The notes under the pieces were generated by a model that worked only from the letters and a program-made list of their open reading frames with translations, did not search any database and was not told the origin of the DNA. A stretch of 64,000 nt of DNA from Nymphaea colorata. Its lineage: Eukaryota; Streptophyta; Magnoliopsida; Nymphaeales; Nymphaeaceae. Made by a program: the position numbers and the translations under genes. Of this stretch, positions 24,369-36,680 are shown piece by piece (position 1 is the stretch's first letter; each line of letters begins with the position of its first letter). The stretch spans positions 21,884,370 through 21,948,369 of the forward strand of contig NC_045140.1 in the NCBI RefSeq assembly GCF_008831285.2, read 5' to 3'.

Positions 24369-27300
24369 CTAGACGCCCAACTCCGACCTGAGCGCGCGCA
24401 CCATGGAGTCCATCTGATCCGAGGGCATGCACACACTCACCACCCTCCCGCCTCCTTCCTCATCATCGGGCCCGGGCAGCACGAGCACCGCCCCTTCCTT
24501 TCCCACTCCCTCCACGTACAAATCAACAAGTGCCGGCCCTCTTCCCCCCAACCTCAGATCGTAGCAGCCCACTCCCTCCAGATCCACCAATGTCAAATCC
24601 CCGCCGTACATCTCTACCTCCGGGTACCCTTCCCCTTCCACCCACCGTTCGATCTCCTTCCTCCCGTCGGCTCCCCCCTCCTTCCTCCCGTCGGCTCCCC
24701 CCTCCGCCACCGCCCGTGCCAGCTCTCCCCAGTCCGCTCCCGCCGCGTCAAAGTCGATCCCCACGCCCCTCACGCTCTGCCGCCCGTTCCCGATGACCGG
24801 AGCTCCCTCAACGCCCCGATCCTCGCGGACCACGGTCACGCGCCGGACGGAGCCTTCCCCTCTGGCTGCCGCCGCTGCCTTCCAGGCCACGGCCGCGATC
24901 GCCTCGAACGCCGAGAACCGCTCCCCGACCTTGGACCTCAACTGCCTCAGCTGCGGCCCGCTGAAGCGGAAGGAGCGGTGCTCCGTAGGTGTCTCCCCGC
25001 TGGCGATCTCCCAACGGTCTTCGACGGTGGTGGCCGGCTTCACGGGCAGTAGGGACGGCTTGAGCGGTCGTGCAATGGGGATCTCCGGCTTGGAGAAGCT
25101 GAGGGTCGGTTCTCCCGGCGAGTTCCCGGCCAGGATGTCTCCCCATACGTTCATGAAGTCGCTCGCCGAGAAGGCGTCACCAAGGATGTGGGACCAACTA
25201 AGGCCGATCGAGAGGCCGCCGCACTTGAACGTGGTAAACTGCACCCATGCCGTGCAAAGCATAATATTATTAGTGGAATCCTTCATGCATTACTTAGTAC
25301 ATACGAGACCAAGAAGCGGAGGCCTGCATCCTTCTTTTGGATTAAACAATATCTACCTATAGTTTCCCCTCTTTGACTGCTTAAGAAATGGCTCAAACTG
25401 TTTGCTTTCTAATTCCTATTGGACATTACATTCATGGAGATGGAGAACTCTCGCTCTTCATTAAAAGCATCCCTCTTTGTTCCTCTCCTTACATTTATAA
25501 TTATATATGCGGTCGTCATAAAACTTGCGGTAATTTTGATAGATCCTTAGATCGGTAGAAATGGTAGGCTACCACCTTCCTTGATCTGTATTTATAGGCA
25601 TTTATTGGGAAAAAGAAGAGATGGAACAGTAGAACTAGCAGGACAACACCAGAACATGTGGCCAGGAATGCAGGACTGGAAATTGATCCATCATTTTCAA
25701 ACTTAACAGCCTTTACATTTATATTTTTCTCTTACCACCTGCCCATGGTGATGTCTAGAAAATGTGTCATATTTAATGAGAAAAATAGTATGTGGCCGAA
25801 TGAGATTGGTGGCCCTTGCTAGTTGGCCTGACTCCATTGACATGTGACCCAACTCTCCTTATTTTACATGTTAATACATAAGTGTCTTGCTCAAGTGGGT
25901 TAAGCAGTGATGGACTCCACCAAGTTCCAGTTCCAGAGGGCTGGATCTTTTGAAAAAGCCATTAGTTTAGGACTAGTTTTTTACCTGAATTGCAGTAGCG
26001 TCACCATAGGCAGCTATCAGAATTAATACATGAAGTGATGTGATAGCTATCAAAGTTTTACAGGTTGATACGTAATGTGACTGCATAAGCTTTTATCAAA
26101 GTTAAACAAGAAATTTTAGGTGGATGGTAGTTATCATTTATTAATATATATATCCTAACATGGGGATATATTTTTCTGCCAAGTCAAACCCAACTGGTAA
26201 ATTTAGAGGATGTTTGGTATATGTATCTATTTCAAAAATTGGTTAGATTCATTAGACACTTTGAAAAAAGTATTAATGAGGTAGATTCATGAAATAGTAA
26301 CATATTGTTACGGCTTCTAAACAGCCCCAAGTTACATGAATTGACTACATAGGAGCTGTCCAAGCCCGACTGAAGCAATCGTCGGGCAGACGGCTATATT
26401 GAACGTATGTAGGACTAGGACCTGCACATGTAGCTGTTCTTTTCAATTTTTATAATGAAACTTTATGGAGTCCATAAAGAGATTGTACTTTTTTTTTGGG
26501 CAAGTTTTATTAGTTTACCAAGTAGGTAGTTCATCGATTCGAGAAAACCTAGTACTCATTCATACATAAATAAGTTAATAAGGTGTAGGATTTTGGATAG
26601 TCAAATGGTAGTTGATAGTGCTTCACATTTTTTAACATATATATGTATATATTTTTCTTCTATGAGTAAGTAAACAATGACTATGGTTATCTAGAGTCAT
26701 TCTGCTATCTAATCAAAACATAAATTTAAAGCATATGGATGGTTGAAAGAAAACAATGAAAAAAATGTGTAAACTAATATTACATGATAAAAATGTCTAT
26801 CACATTTTTTTTCTCTTAATTGTTCATTATGTTGGATCGAACGACACAAATTAGATACATGAGTGACTCTAAAAAACTAAAGCCACCATGCAATTTTCTT
26901 TTATATATATATATATATATATAGTATTGCTATTTTGGCTAAGTTGTTTATCTCGTACAAACAAGCCTAAGCCAGTCCTTATTATATTGGCCTGAGCTCA
27001 GTCATAAGCAGTCCTTAATTTGCTATACAGCTTGCGACAACTTGAGATCGAAATTGCACAAGAGCTGCATGATTCCATCACTTGACTTCGGTGTACGAAC
27101 ACGAAATGTTCAAGTTGGAAAAAACAAACAGTCTGATACAATCAAGGACATTTATTCGCATCTAAACGGAGGTGTATCTAGTTCCAAATTGCAAATATAA
27201 AAATGCTGAGACCCGAAATGTCTTTTTATGGAAAACTAGACGCTTTCTGAAACACAAAGGAGTACCAGCTAAATAAATCTCTATCCCTTTAAAAGGTAAA

Positions 27301-28780
27301 TTTAAATACTTATAAAAAGGTAGGGGTGAATTCTGTCCACAATGGCACAAAAAGTAAGAAGGAATATATTCCTTGCATAACAAAAACCCCGTTGTGGAAA
27401 GAGCCCAGACTCCCATTCCACCTGAAAAAAATTCCTCGGACAAATTTTTTCCAAATCATTTTAAAAGAAAGCGTTTGATATAAATTCTAAAGAAAAAGAG
27501 TTGGACACATACAATGTAGGGCGCGTCGACGTACCTTTCGCCATATTTCGTGGTGCTGACCCCGTGAAGTGGGAAAGTAACCGCTTTTATAACGTGATTT
27601 GATAGAAAAGGTCCAAAGATATTACATCTCGTGTTTGTTTGAGAGGAAAACGACTACATCAGCATCTACCTCTTTCCTTATCCCCCACCCACATGGAGTT
27701 GATCAATGTGAATAAGTGCATTTGCTGAACTTGAATATTTTATTGTCCTAACGATTCCCTAAACACGGCGCACGGGTTAGAAGTACTTGGGGATTAAAAA
27801 AAAAAAAAATCCGGCGTCCAGAAACTCCTTAACCCGTCCGACAAGCGCCTAGAACTGCTTGGGTAAAAAAAAAAGAAAAAAAAATCCGGTGCCTAGAGAC
27901 ATAAAATCCCAAAGTCATCCCCTCGCCCCCAGGGTCATAGTCTCTTTATGGGCTTTCCAACCGACGCTGAGGCCACATGGATTCTAAGTTTTTGCAGAGC
28001 TTTTTCTGTGCTACAATAAATGCATATTCATGAGACTTCAACATGTGATATCTCTTGAACTTGGTGATGAAAGTAACATTTATCATTTTTATCGCGTGAG
28101 CAAAAGTCTTTTGTTTCTCACCTTTATTTTCCTGTTTCCATTTTTTTAACCTTTTCGAATTTTAAACCCTTATGTTCACTTCCCTTAATGTTATGATTGA
28201 ATGTTATTATTATTTTAAAAAATATGTAGAAAAATGACGATAGAATCATAGATACTTGAAGGTAAGTGGGTTAAATTCCCGATAAATTGAGCAAAAACGG
28301 TGAGTCGGTTACCTGTATGTAGACAAGGGGGGAGAAGCCGATCTGAGGGCCGATGACCTGCTGGGCGACGAGCCTGCAGTTGAGGGAGGTCTCGTCCGAC
28401 TTGAGCCACTCGTCGAGCGTCATGGCGCACTTGGCCTCGACGATGCGGACGCCGCCGTCGTTGCACTTGATGTAGAAAGGGGGGACGGCGGGGCCGGGGC
28501 CGGTGCCGGCGGCGGTGGGAGACTCGCTCTCGCTCTTCCTGATCCTGCCGGCCACCGGGAAGTAGAGGTCGAGCAAGCTGAACATGGGCTTCTTGAGCTG
28601 GTAGATGTCGAGGCCCTGAACCTGGTCTTTCCTGAAGAAGTAGACGACCTTCACGTAGTGGAGCCTCATGGCGAGGTCCAGGGCGCTGAGCTCGTGGACC
28701 ACGTTCTCGCCCGTGACGTGGGCGGGCACCACCGAGGAGATCCTTATGCCGCTGATGCTGTCGCCGGAGGAAACCACCAT
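24369..28780 (-). CDS. CER26-like: CER2/CER26-like BAHD-fold protein (very-long-chain fatty acid elongation)
   Basis: Family members act with KCS condensing enzymes at the ER to extend wax acyl chains beyond C28; this role is inferred from similarity. There are two exons, 28313-28780 and 24369-25238, separated by a 3,074-bp intron (ACAG|GT donor, GTGCAG acceptor, phase 0). Together they encode 445 aa. Family landmarks are ISSVVPAHVTGEN at the N-terminus, LSALDLAMRLHYVKVVYFF, FKCGGLSIGLSWSHILGD (HxxxD at about 173-177) and DLTLVDLEGVGCYDL. The DFGWG structural motif of catalytic BAHD enzymes is absent, as is usual in the CER2 clade. The chosen start (28780) fits the family. An in-frame ATG at 28858 would add a hydrophobic 26-residue leader. 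A 24-bp tandem duplication inside exon 2 repeats EGGADGRK. Exon 2 is strongly GC-rich. Confidence 0.88.
24661..24708. repeat. 24-bp in-frame tandem duplication inside the CER2-like coding exon
   Basis: Two adjacent 24-base units (24661-24684 and 24685-24708) are nearly identical. On the minus strand they encode a repeated eight-residue block, GGADGRKE. Because the unit is a multiple of three, the frame is kept. Confidence 0.85.
26211..26330. mobile_element. MITE-like fragment in the CER2-like intron
   Basis: The stretch begins GGATGTTTGGTATA and ends GTTACGGCTTCTAAACAGCC, an imperfect inverted pair. It contains ATTCATGAAATAGTAACATATTGTTAC, resembling the interior of the 17900-18060 element. 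There is no coding capacity. It sits in the large intron of the CER2-like gene. Confidence 0.35.
26901..26923. repeat. (TA)n microsatellite
   Basis: Alternating TA run of about 23 bases in the CER2-like intron. Confidence 0.85.
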
Positions 28781-29100
28781 CTTGCTTTGGAGGAGGAGAA
28801 GAAAGAAAGGAATGAACGGAAAAAGAGGAGACAGAGAGAAGAGGCCCTTTGTTGGCACAAAAAGGTTGGAGGGGAGGAGTGCCTTTTAAAGTTGAGCAAG
28901 GAGTAAGCGGGCTCTGTACGTAGTAATGGTGCACCGCGAAGTTTTCTTTGTTGTTAATGACTAAAACGTTTTTCTTAATAGATAAATAAAAAAAAATTGA
29001 AAAACTAAAAACGAACATTTTTTTTATTTCTAAAATGTTCTCACTTTTTATAATGTTTTTTTTTTCTTTGGCGTAGCGTGCATGTGTCGGGTGCACCGCT
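28781..29100 (-). promoter_or_regulatory. Upstream region of the CER2-like gene
   Basis: The minus strand has a pyrimidine-rich leader with CTTCTCTCTG-type tracts. A weak TATA-like TTTAAAAGG lies near 28884-28892, about 105 bp from the ATG. Farther upstream the DNA becomes A/T homopolymer-rich. The promoter call is inferred only from position and composition. Confidence 0.3.
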
Positions 29101-29111
29101 CATTCTTATCA

Positions 29112-29136
29112 AGAAGAGAGAGAGAGAGAGAGAGAA
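29112..29136. repeat. (GA)n microsatellite
   Basis: Uninterrupted AG run of about 24 bases upstream of the CER2-like gene. Confidence 0.85.
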
Positions 29137-30040
29137 ATGAAAATGCATAATAAAATTTGAAGATAAAAGTTTTCTTGAAAATAAAAGTTTTTTAAATACA
29201 AGAGCAAACAGCAAGAGAGAGAAAAAAAGAGAAATTTGTCACTTTAAGAGCCCGGGTGCTGAGTGCGCTGGCTCTGTTGATGTGAATCCTGTAATTTAAT
29301 TGGCTGTCTTTCAAATACAAACATTTCAGGAGCCCCTGCCAATTTTTCAAGAAAAGTTTTTAGTGAACAATCTTTATTGAAATTAGAAAACAGACTAATA
29401 GTTACAAAGTCACTTGGGGAGTTAGATGAGCTTTGAGGCTTTGAGCGGTTCAACTCATAGTTCGCAAACATGTGACTTGAACTCAAATAGGCACATGACT
29501 GGTTTATTGGGTCAGCGATTTGACTCGGTTGAGTTTTTAAAATAACCTGAACTGGGCGAGTCAAGACGAGTCAAAGGTGAGTCAGGCCGAGTTAGGTCGA
29601 ATCAAAGGTGAGCTCGGCCAACCTTGTCTCGTAGCCAGGTTTTCTAGCAATCTGAGCTGAGGGGCGATTCTTGAACCAACTCAATGAGTCAGCCAAATAT
29701 GGTTCAATTTTCTAGTCCACGATTTAGGTCTACATGTGGAATAAACCAGGGCTTTTATGTTATGGGGCTAATACGATGTGACATGTTCTCACCCTTTTAT
29801 CGATGGGGCATTTCGGTTACTTTATAAGAGGAAATTCGTTTTGTGTTTCACTTTTGGCCTTATAAATGAATGAAGGGTCTTCCATTCAACCAACACGGAT
29901 ATTTTATTCATTTCTAATTCATAACACATGGTCACTTGTTAAGGACGCAAGCTGCTGCTTGGAAATAACCAGGACAGATTTATCTGGTCATTAAAATACA
30001 GTATTTCACCAGAATATTGTATTGCAGGCCACAAATCATT

Positions 30041-30320
30041 TGATCAACTTAATTGGTAGTTCGTAAGATCTCATTCACAAAGTAATTTTTTGAACGTCAA
30101 AGTGCTAGCTGTTGTTTCATGAAAATACTTGATCAATTTAATTGGTAATTCATAAGGTGTCATCCATAAAGTATTTGTATGAAAGTCAAAGCACTAGCTG
30201 TTATCCAATTTTTGTAACAACGTTTATCAGCTTCATTGGTACTTCATAATGTGTCACTTATAAAGTAAATAGTGAACATCAAAGTACCATCTGCCATCTA
30301 ATTTCAACTTCATTGGTACA
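30041..30320. repeat. Diverged tandem repeat, about 90-bp period
   Basis: At least three decayed units start at about 30041, 30130 and 30224, with a fourth partial near 30300. Each carries a version of TGATCAACTTAATTGGTA, then a TTCATAAGGTGTCA-like segment, then GAACGTCAAAGTGCTAGCTG. The copies have accumulated substitutions, so the array is old. Confidence 0.65.
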
Positions 30321-32599
30321 AACATCAATCAAGTTAAATCTACAACTCATAATCAACTTATATACGCAAGTTGGTACGATTGAAGTCAAAATCTTAGATT
30401 TTTTTTTTTATACATTGGGGCTCAATTTTTCTTAAGATCAAAAGTCAAAACAAAGAAGATTCTCTTTCCTCGAGGCTTCCCTTAAAACATCATAGGTGAC
30501 TAGGGCTTACGAATTGCATTCGCCCCTCCCAATGTGAACCGAGAACCATAACATCAGATCCAGATCTTAGATTCAAAAACACCATACGAACCATGTTCTT
30601 GAACTGATTGGAAGATGGAGCGGCAGGATCCAGACTCCCGATTATGATTGGTTAGATAATGGCTGGCCTATCTTGTCGGTGTCTAGGGGCATTGCTAACA
30701 TTAACACTGCACTTAATGGATCCAGATCAGAACCAACAGTGTCGTGACCCAAAATGTCTGGCAACGTGGTGGGCCGTGAGCCCACACAGTGTTGCAGATA
30801 TGTCTTAAATACCTGCCTTCTTAACTATTGGTCAAATTTATTGGTGCCTTTCCTTTTCCACAAGCTTCTCGTCAGGTCTTCTTCTCACCCGACTCGATCA
30901 AACCCATGATGTTGGTATCTAATGCATCACAAGCTCTAAATCCCAATCATATGAGAGGCAAGAAAGAGAGAGCCCAAGTTACCATTATTGTTCTTTTTAA
31001 ATGGGCGAGGTAAATTCTTTCGTGTCGAGAAATTAATTGACTTATTAACTGCCATTGAAGCGGCAGTTGGAATCGTTGGTGAAAAGATCTTCACTAGCGC
31101 GGTGAAGAATGGACCTGGAATCTGGTATGCAACTCGACATTCTCATTTCCACCACTTTGATTCCCAACTTGGTATGAAAACTCATGCAAGTCCATATAAA
31201 AGAATCATTATGTCAGCCACCCAATACCTTTAAATTCCAAACCAACACGACCTAAAACTATAGCTTATAAGACTTAGAGCACATCATCCAATCATTATTA
31301 CACACACATAATGACGGGCCGCTGCGTGGTTCCTAATCTTATGCCTAAGTCTGTTTGGCAATGGGAACAGTAACAAATGAATATATGTAAGTGTATATAT
31401 GTAGCGAACATTTTTCTGAGGACTCACTATTGGAGGCACTTTTGAATTATTTAGGAGGCATTTGATATGATATCTTTAGGATTGAAAGATCAAGCTTTCT
31501 TACCTCTCATCTTGAATCTCTGACATTTTCTCGATACGAAAAGGTAAAATAAGAATCTTAAATAAGGTTCTTAGTCTGACCTAAACCCTTAGTTTGATGA
31601 AACATGAATTTTTAACGTGGATCTTTTGTCATATTAGTAAAATCAAGTCACATCATGTAAGCCATGGATTTCAAGTGCAGAGCAATCAAATGCCCATTTA
31701 GTGTTTCAAAAAGTGACGCATTTTATCATTAATGTATTGGCTAACAAAGAATGCATATTAAGTTGTGGCAACACATTTACTAGTATAGTAATTAAAATCC
31801 TTTCAAATGTAATTGCAAAGTTATGGGCTTTACCTAAAACAAGCACACCGAGTGAATTGGAAAAAGAATGCACGAAAATATGAATAGCAAATATTACGCG
31901 GATACAGATGAATGTGGGCAATGATACGAGAAATATGAAGGAAGCCTCAAAATTTGAGACGCGAGATACTTTTATAAAACGATGGTACAAGGAAAAAGTG
32001 TATTAACTGCGAATAGCAGCACAAATTTTGTTTTAGATAAATTAATAAAATGTCGAAAAAAAAAGTGTATACAAGTATAAATTAATGTTTGCAAAATAAC
32101 CATGTACGTGTATAAATTAATTTTTTGCATGCATTACTATGCAAAATATAAGTACAATAAGAAAAGATCATGACACAACGTTAAAAAAATGAAAGAATCT
32201 CTTTGGAGTGAAAATAAAATATTCGAGATGTCCTTCGAAAGGATCCTATGTTGTTCTAACGCTGAAGCTTCAATCTAAACTATAGCACGACAATTTTTTA
32301 TTGTAAACTGAGGCCGGACGAAGATAGTCGCAGGCTAGAACGGCCCTTCTTCACCAGCCAACCGCCTTAGGCCAGTGCCGCTGGCGACGAATGATTGGCT
32401 TCTGACGCTACAAAATCAAAAGGAAGAGGGTTTCCTCCGTTTTCAGGCGAGCCGATAGCTATTGAAAAAATACTTAATCAACGCGTCAGATGATAGCTGG
32501 CCTACCTAACCTTTTTGGTCATGCCCTCATGTATCTGTTTTTTTCTCGACTGCAACGGAAAAGAAAGAAACGAATGGTCATCGTCTCCTGGTAGGAAGA

Positions 32600-32830
32600 G
32601 TGAATAGAGTGAGGAGGATCATTGAATGAACCTGGACCTTGCTGCACTTTAAGGCCACGTTCCGGCGCCGGGCAGCAGGCATTAAATTTACACTTCTGTG
32701 GTGGCCGGAGAGGGAGACGTTCCACCCGACGGTGGGGCCTGTTGCTGAATCCATCCTGGCATCGGTTCCGGCGTCCGCCGTTGCTGTTGGTTTCAAGTTT
32801 TACAACAAGGATGGGGCGCCAATCTCTTAA
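32600..32830 (+). other. GC-rich island with a short ORF of unknown nature
   Basis: The frame ending in TAA at 32828-32830 reads FKATFRRRAAGIKFTLLWW and later AVAVGFKFYNKDGAPIS over about 60 residues. Composition is markedly more GC-rich than the surroundings, which suggests a displaced exon or gene remnant. I do not recognise the family, and an overlapping ORF exists on the other strand. No start or splice context is convincing. Confidence 0.25.
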
Positions 32831-33017
32831 TTTAAAAGATAGTAAAAACCTCGCAAGTCAGACTTTAAAAGTTTTGACAGGTCGTGAAATTTTGCCCGTC
32901 GAAAACTCACATCCTTTCTTTGGACGGAAAAATCTTCTTCCCCCTCACAAGACGCTGCCTGATGCAATGTTTTGAGTGTTTGTGCTCTGAATATCAAATG
33001 ATTTCACCTTCTCAAAT

Positions 33018-33018
<1 letters not shown>

Positions 33019-33074
<56 letters not shown>
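33019..33074. repeat. (TA)n(GA)n compound microsatellite
   Basis: A run of about 34 bases of TA passes directly into about 22 bases of GA. Confidence 0.9.
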
Positions 33075-33075
<1 letters not shown>

Positions 33076-35639
33076 TTTGGTATATCCTAAACCATTTATG
33101 TGACGAACAAAAACCAGATCTGTCAAACTTTTGCTAAAAAATATTTTGGGCATGTGTGCATTCTAATTTGTTTATAAATACTATTTGAACATAAATCATC
33201 TCTTTGTTCAAATTACTTTTAAGAAAAACATTGATTTTCTCAATATTAAAAACTACTACCTTAGTATATGTATCTCTTTAAGACATCTTTAAGATCGCAC
33301 CTATACTGTTACATTCTACAAAAAAAAGTGTCAGTTAGCAATCAATTTTGAGAAGTCTGGTTTTTGTCCCTGATTTAGTGGTTGTGTGGGAGATAACAAA
33401 AAAGTGTTTCAGAAAAGAACTTATGTGTTTGCTGCCACATGACAGATATTGTTAGACGACTAAAAATTAAAAATTTAACTGATGCAACAATGGTTTGTAG
33501 TGTCTTTAGCAACAGATTTTTTACTTCCAATATTCTAAACAACATAGAATTTATTGTATATGTATTATTATATGTGTGTGTGTATGAGAGTTCAAATATG
33601 CCAACGTAGATATTGTTGTATGGCAAATGTTAAAAAATCTATCACTAAATATCGGTCGTCTAATCAAATTAGCAACATATTATGGTGCAACAACAGTTCA
33701 AGGTATGTTTAACATAGTTCATGGTGCCTTTAGTGACAGTTTTTTTATTTTTCAGCTGCTCTGCATACTATAGCGCCTACATGAATCAAACAAGAGACCA
33801 CCCGATGCATGTCTCCTATCTAAGCAACCAACCATGCTATACTCTTTTTAGAGAGAGACACAGAAGTGGAGGGTGGTTGCTCACCAAACAAGGACTGTGA
33901 GTGTGAGCTTTCATCTTCTTCACTAAAGCCGGTAGTTCTTAGAGCTACAAAAGAATGTGGAGCGACTCTGGCATCATCGACGCAGGCTGAGCAGACACCG
34001 CCTTCTTGTGGCCCTAACCCCGACGATAGCGATCAATTAAATTCTCTTCACGGCAGGGCCCCAGAAAAAGGAAAGGAAATTATAACGATGGCGATGCCCC
34101 TCCCACCTGCTGCTTCCCTTCCCTGTTAAATGTTGGCCTAAATCTGTCTTCTCACCATTTTTCATTAATGGCGAATGCCTCGCTCCCCCTTCCCAACTTC
34201 CTTTCTCGGCTTCGAAAACCATTGCGTTGCTCGCAATGCGTGGCGGATTAGGTATGAGTTTCTCTTTTCAGGAAGCAGCCCCAAACCAACTCTCTCGGTT
34301 GTTGGGAGAGTTCGCCATTAACTACAACTTCTTTCTTAAATTGTTAAATCAAAACAAGACACCGACGCTGCAGCTCTCAAAAGGCATGGCAACAGTGGCA
34401 GAGCCATATATGTAGACTGGTGTGGGCAGTTGCCCACACCATCTTCTCAATTTTTCTTCTTAGATAGTTTAATATTTATTGTTTTATACATATATATGCC
34501 CTCCAAAAAATTTTTATGGCTCCACCACTACATGGCAACTGGGCCGACAAGTTAGCTTACACAGAAACGGTTTACAGTTTAACTCTTGCTGTCACCTTTC
34601 AGTGTATTATTTTTCAAAACTGTAAATGATAGCAAGTGTGACACTTCGAGTAGAATATATAGTCCGTTCAAATCGTGGAAGTATAACAGTATCCTAGTTA
34701 AAAAAAAAAGAAAATAATACACTTCAAAATTAAAAATCAACTTTTAACTTAACAGGTTGTATGTTTTGCTCCTAAAAAAAATACTCCTCCTGCCTGCTCA
34801 CCTAAAATGAGAAAAAACAGAGTCTTCTTCTAATTTGATTTTATTACCATGTTCATTGTACAGACGCCATAAGTTTTGAGCCAATGCTGTTAGAATCGCT
34901 TTTGAAATTGAATCGGTCGATTCAGCAGAATCAGCAATGAATTGATAAAAATAATAATAATAATTTTTTTTACTTAAAAAATAAGTGCATAGATAGATCT
35001 AGGCAAATCACTTAAAATACCAAAAAAATTAACAATTGGCCACTAATTTGATTCAAAGCCTTTTCGTGCCCATGTCGATGACATCGGTTGAAGGTGACCA
35101 GACTCCCTTTACTTGTCTGGACCATCGCGACAGATAATTATGTTTAAGGTTGTGTTTGTTTCACTTCTCATCTGACCTTAAATTCATCACCTGAACATGT
35201 CGCACGAATTTAAATTCATGCTACTTTTGTCAAAGCGCACCTTTTTATGATCCGAAGCTATCAAACGCAACCTTGAAAAACTTAGCCTAAATTTCTGAAA
35301 TTTGCTGTATGATGCTCCGATTCTCTCGAATTGTGAAACGAGGTTCGTCCTTCCTTCGTCAAAATCTTTCAATTGAAGCCAAAAGCTCCACTTAACTTAG
35401 TTTTAAGTAGCGAGATATCCAGGACCTATCCGTCAAATGTAACTTTTTTTTTTATTTAAGTTATCATTTTCCATGTATTTGCATGATAGTAGTTGTTAAT
35501 GATCAACGTTTATATCAAAGCCCAAATTACGACCTGAGGTTTTAACAAAAATGTGTTCCATAAGAACCTTGCCAGCCTCAGAAGGATGGGAGAGAATTTT
35601 GAAAAAAAAAAAAAACAAGAGAGTATTGTAAGGATACTC

Positions 35640-35795
35640 AATGGGAACAGTAACACATTTGTTTAATGTATCCACCCTAAAATTTAATGCAGCTTCATAA
35701 AAAAATAATATGTTTTCTGAATTAAACTCAAAAATTTACCCTAATTTTTAGATCAGATAATAAGTTACTATTTCAACAGCCAAACAAACTGTTTA
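35640..35795. mobile_element. MITE-like fragment, same family as 17900-18060
   Basis: It contains AATTTACCCTAATTTTTAG and GTTACTATTTCAACAGCCAAAC, which match the right half of the element at 17900-18060. The left terminus is not intact. A further fragment at 31343-31390 shares GGGAACAGTAACA with this copy. Confidence 0.45.
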
Positions 35796-36479
35796 TGTAA
35801 CTAATAGTTTTAAATTTTTCTTTTAATTTTATGTCTGACCTTGTCCCGGTCACCAAGCCCATGTAATAAGTTCCAACCAATGACGAGCAGCTATGACAGT
35901 CCGGGGACAGATGACACTATGATAATTGATACCCCAAGGGGCTTCAGAGTCGTACGCCATGTGGCTTATGAAAATTTGGCAGTCCTTAAAGACGTTTGTT
36001 TTCTTCCTGCAATTCAATTCACTTCGAACTTCAAAGCCATTCTACCGCTTCTTCCATCTTCAATTCATGAAGAGAGAAGCAAAGACTCTAAACTTTTCAT
36101 CAATTCACGATGCGTTAATGGCCTTACACGTTGTCTTCCAGCAGTAGCACTCGGATCATCGTTGGCTTTTATCAATTAATGACGGTGGCTGCCATTACAT
36201 TTGGTGCCAAGCTAGCAAGTCCAGAAAGCTCTGTAACCCACCGGATTGTGCAGCATGGCCGGGGAGTTGGCTCAATCATTTAAAGCAGTGCCGACGATGC
36301 CAAAGCCAAAGGCAGAGGCCAACTATTAAGGAGGGGAGAGTGCCCACTGACTCAAATCCACCGGGGGTGCGATTGAGCTTTTTGTATTTTTCTGGTGACT
36401 TTTCTATGTATTAGGGGGAAGAAAAAAAAGGAAGAGGATAGAAGCAGATCATCTTCCTGCAGGGTTTGGGGTCATATCC

Positions 36480-36680
36480 TTCAACTGAGTGTTGTACTTA
36501 CTATCACTTACATTCCAAATAAGTAACATAACAAAACGTGATAGTGACCACAGGATTTGAACCACAAACTCCTTCAATAATTTGCTGCCTGGTTACACTA
36601 TACCCATTGAGCTACAAACTCCTTGAATATAAGCTACTTTGCTGCCCAGTTACACTGTACCCATTGAGTTATAATTATAG
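36480..36680 (-). mobile_element. tRNA-derived SINE-like element with a duplicated head
   Basis: On the minus strand an A-box-like TAGCTCAATGGGTATAGTG (36614-36596) is followed about 35 bases later by a B-box GGTTCAAATCC (36563-36553), the spacing of a tRNA promoter. Most of the head, including a second A-box-like TATAACTCAATGGGTACAGTG at 36673-36653, is repeated just upstream. It is not a functional tRNA because no cloverleaf can be closed. Confidence 0.55.

Noticed and set aside
24066-25052. 328-codon plus-strand ORF
   Set aside because: It is antisense to the GC-rich CER2-like exon and includes CA microsatellites read as alternating His-Thr. The minus frame carries the real protein motifs.
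28215-29096. 293-codon minus ORF overlapping the CER2-like first exon
   Set aside because: This other frame reads low-complexity Arg/Pro-rich sequence. The frame of 28313-28780 matches the CER2 family.
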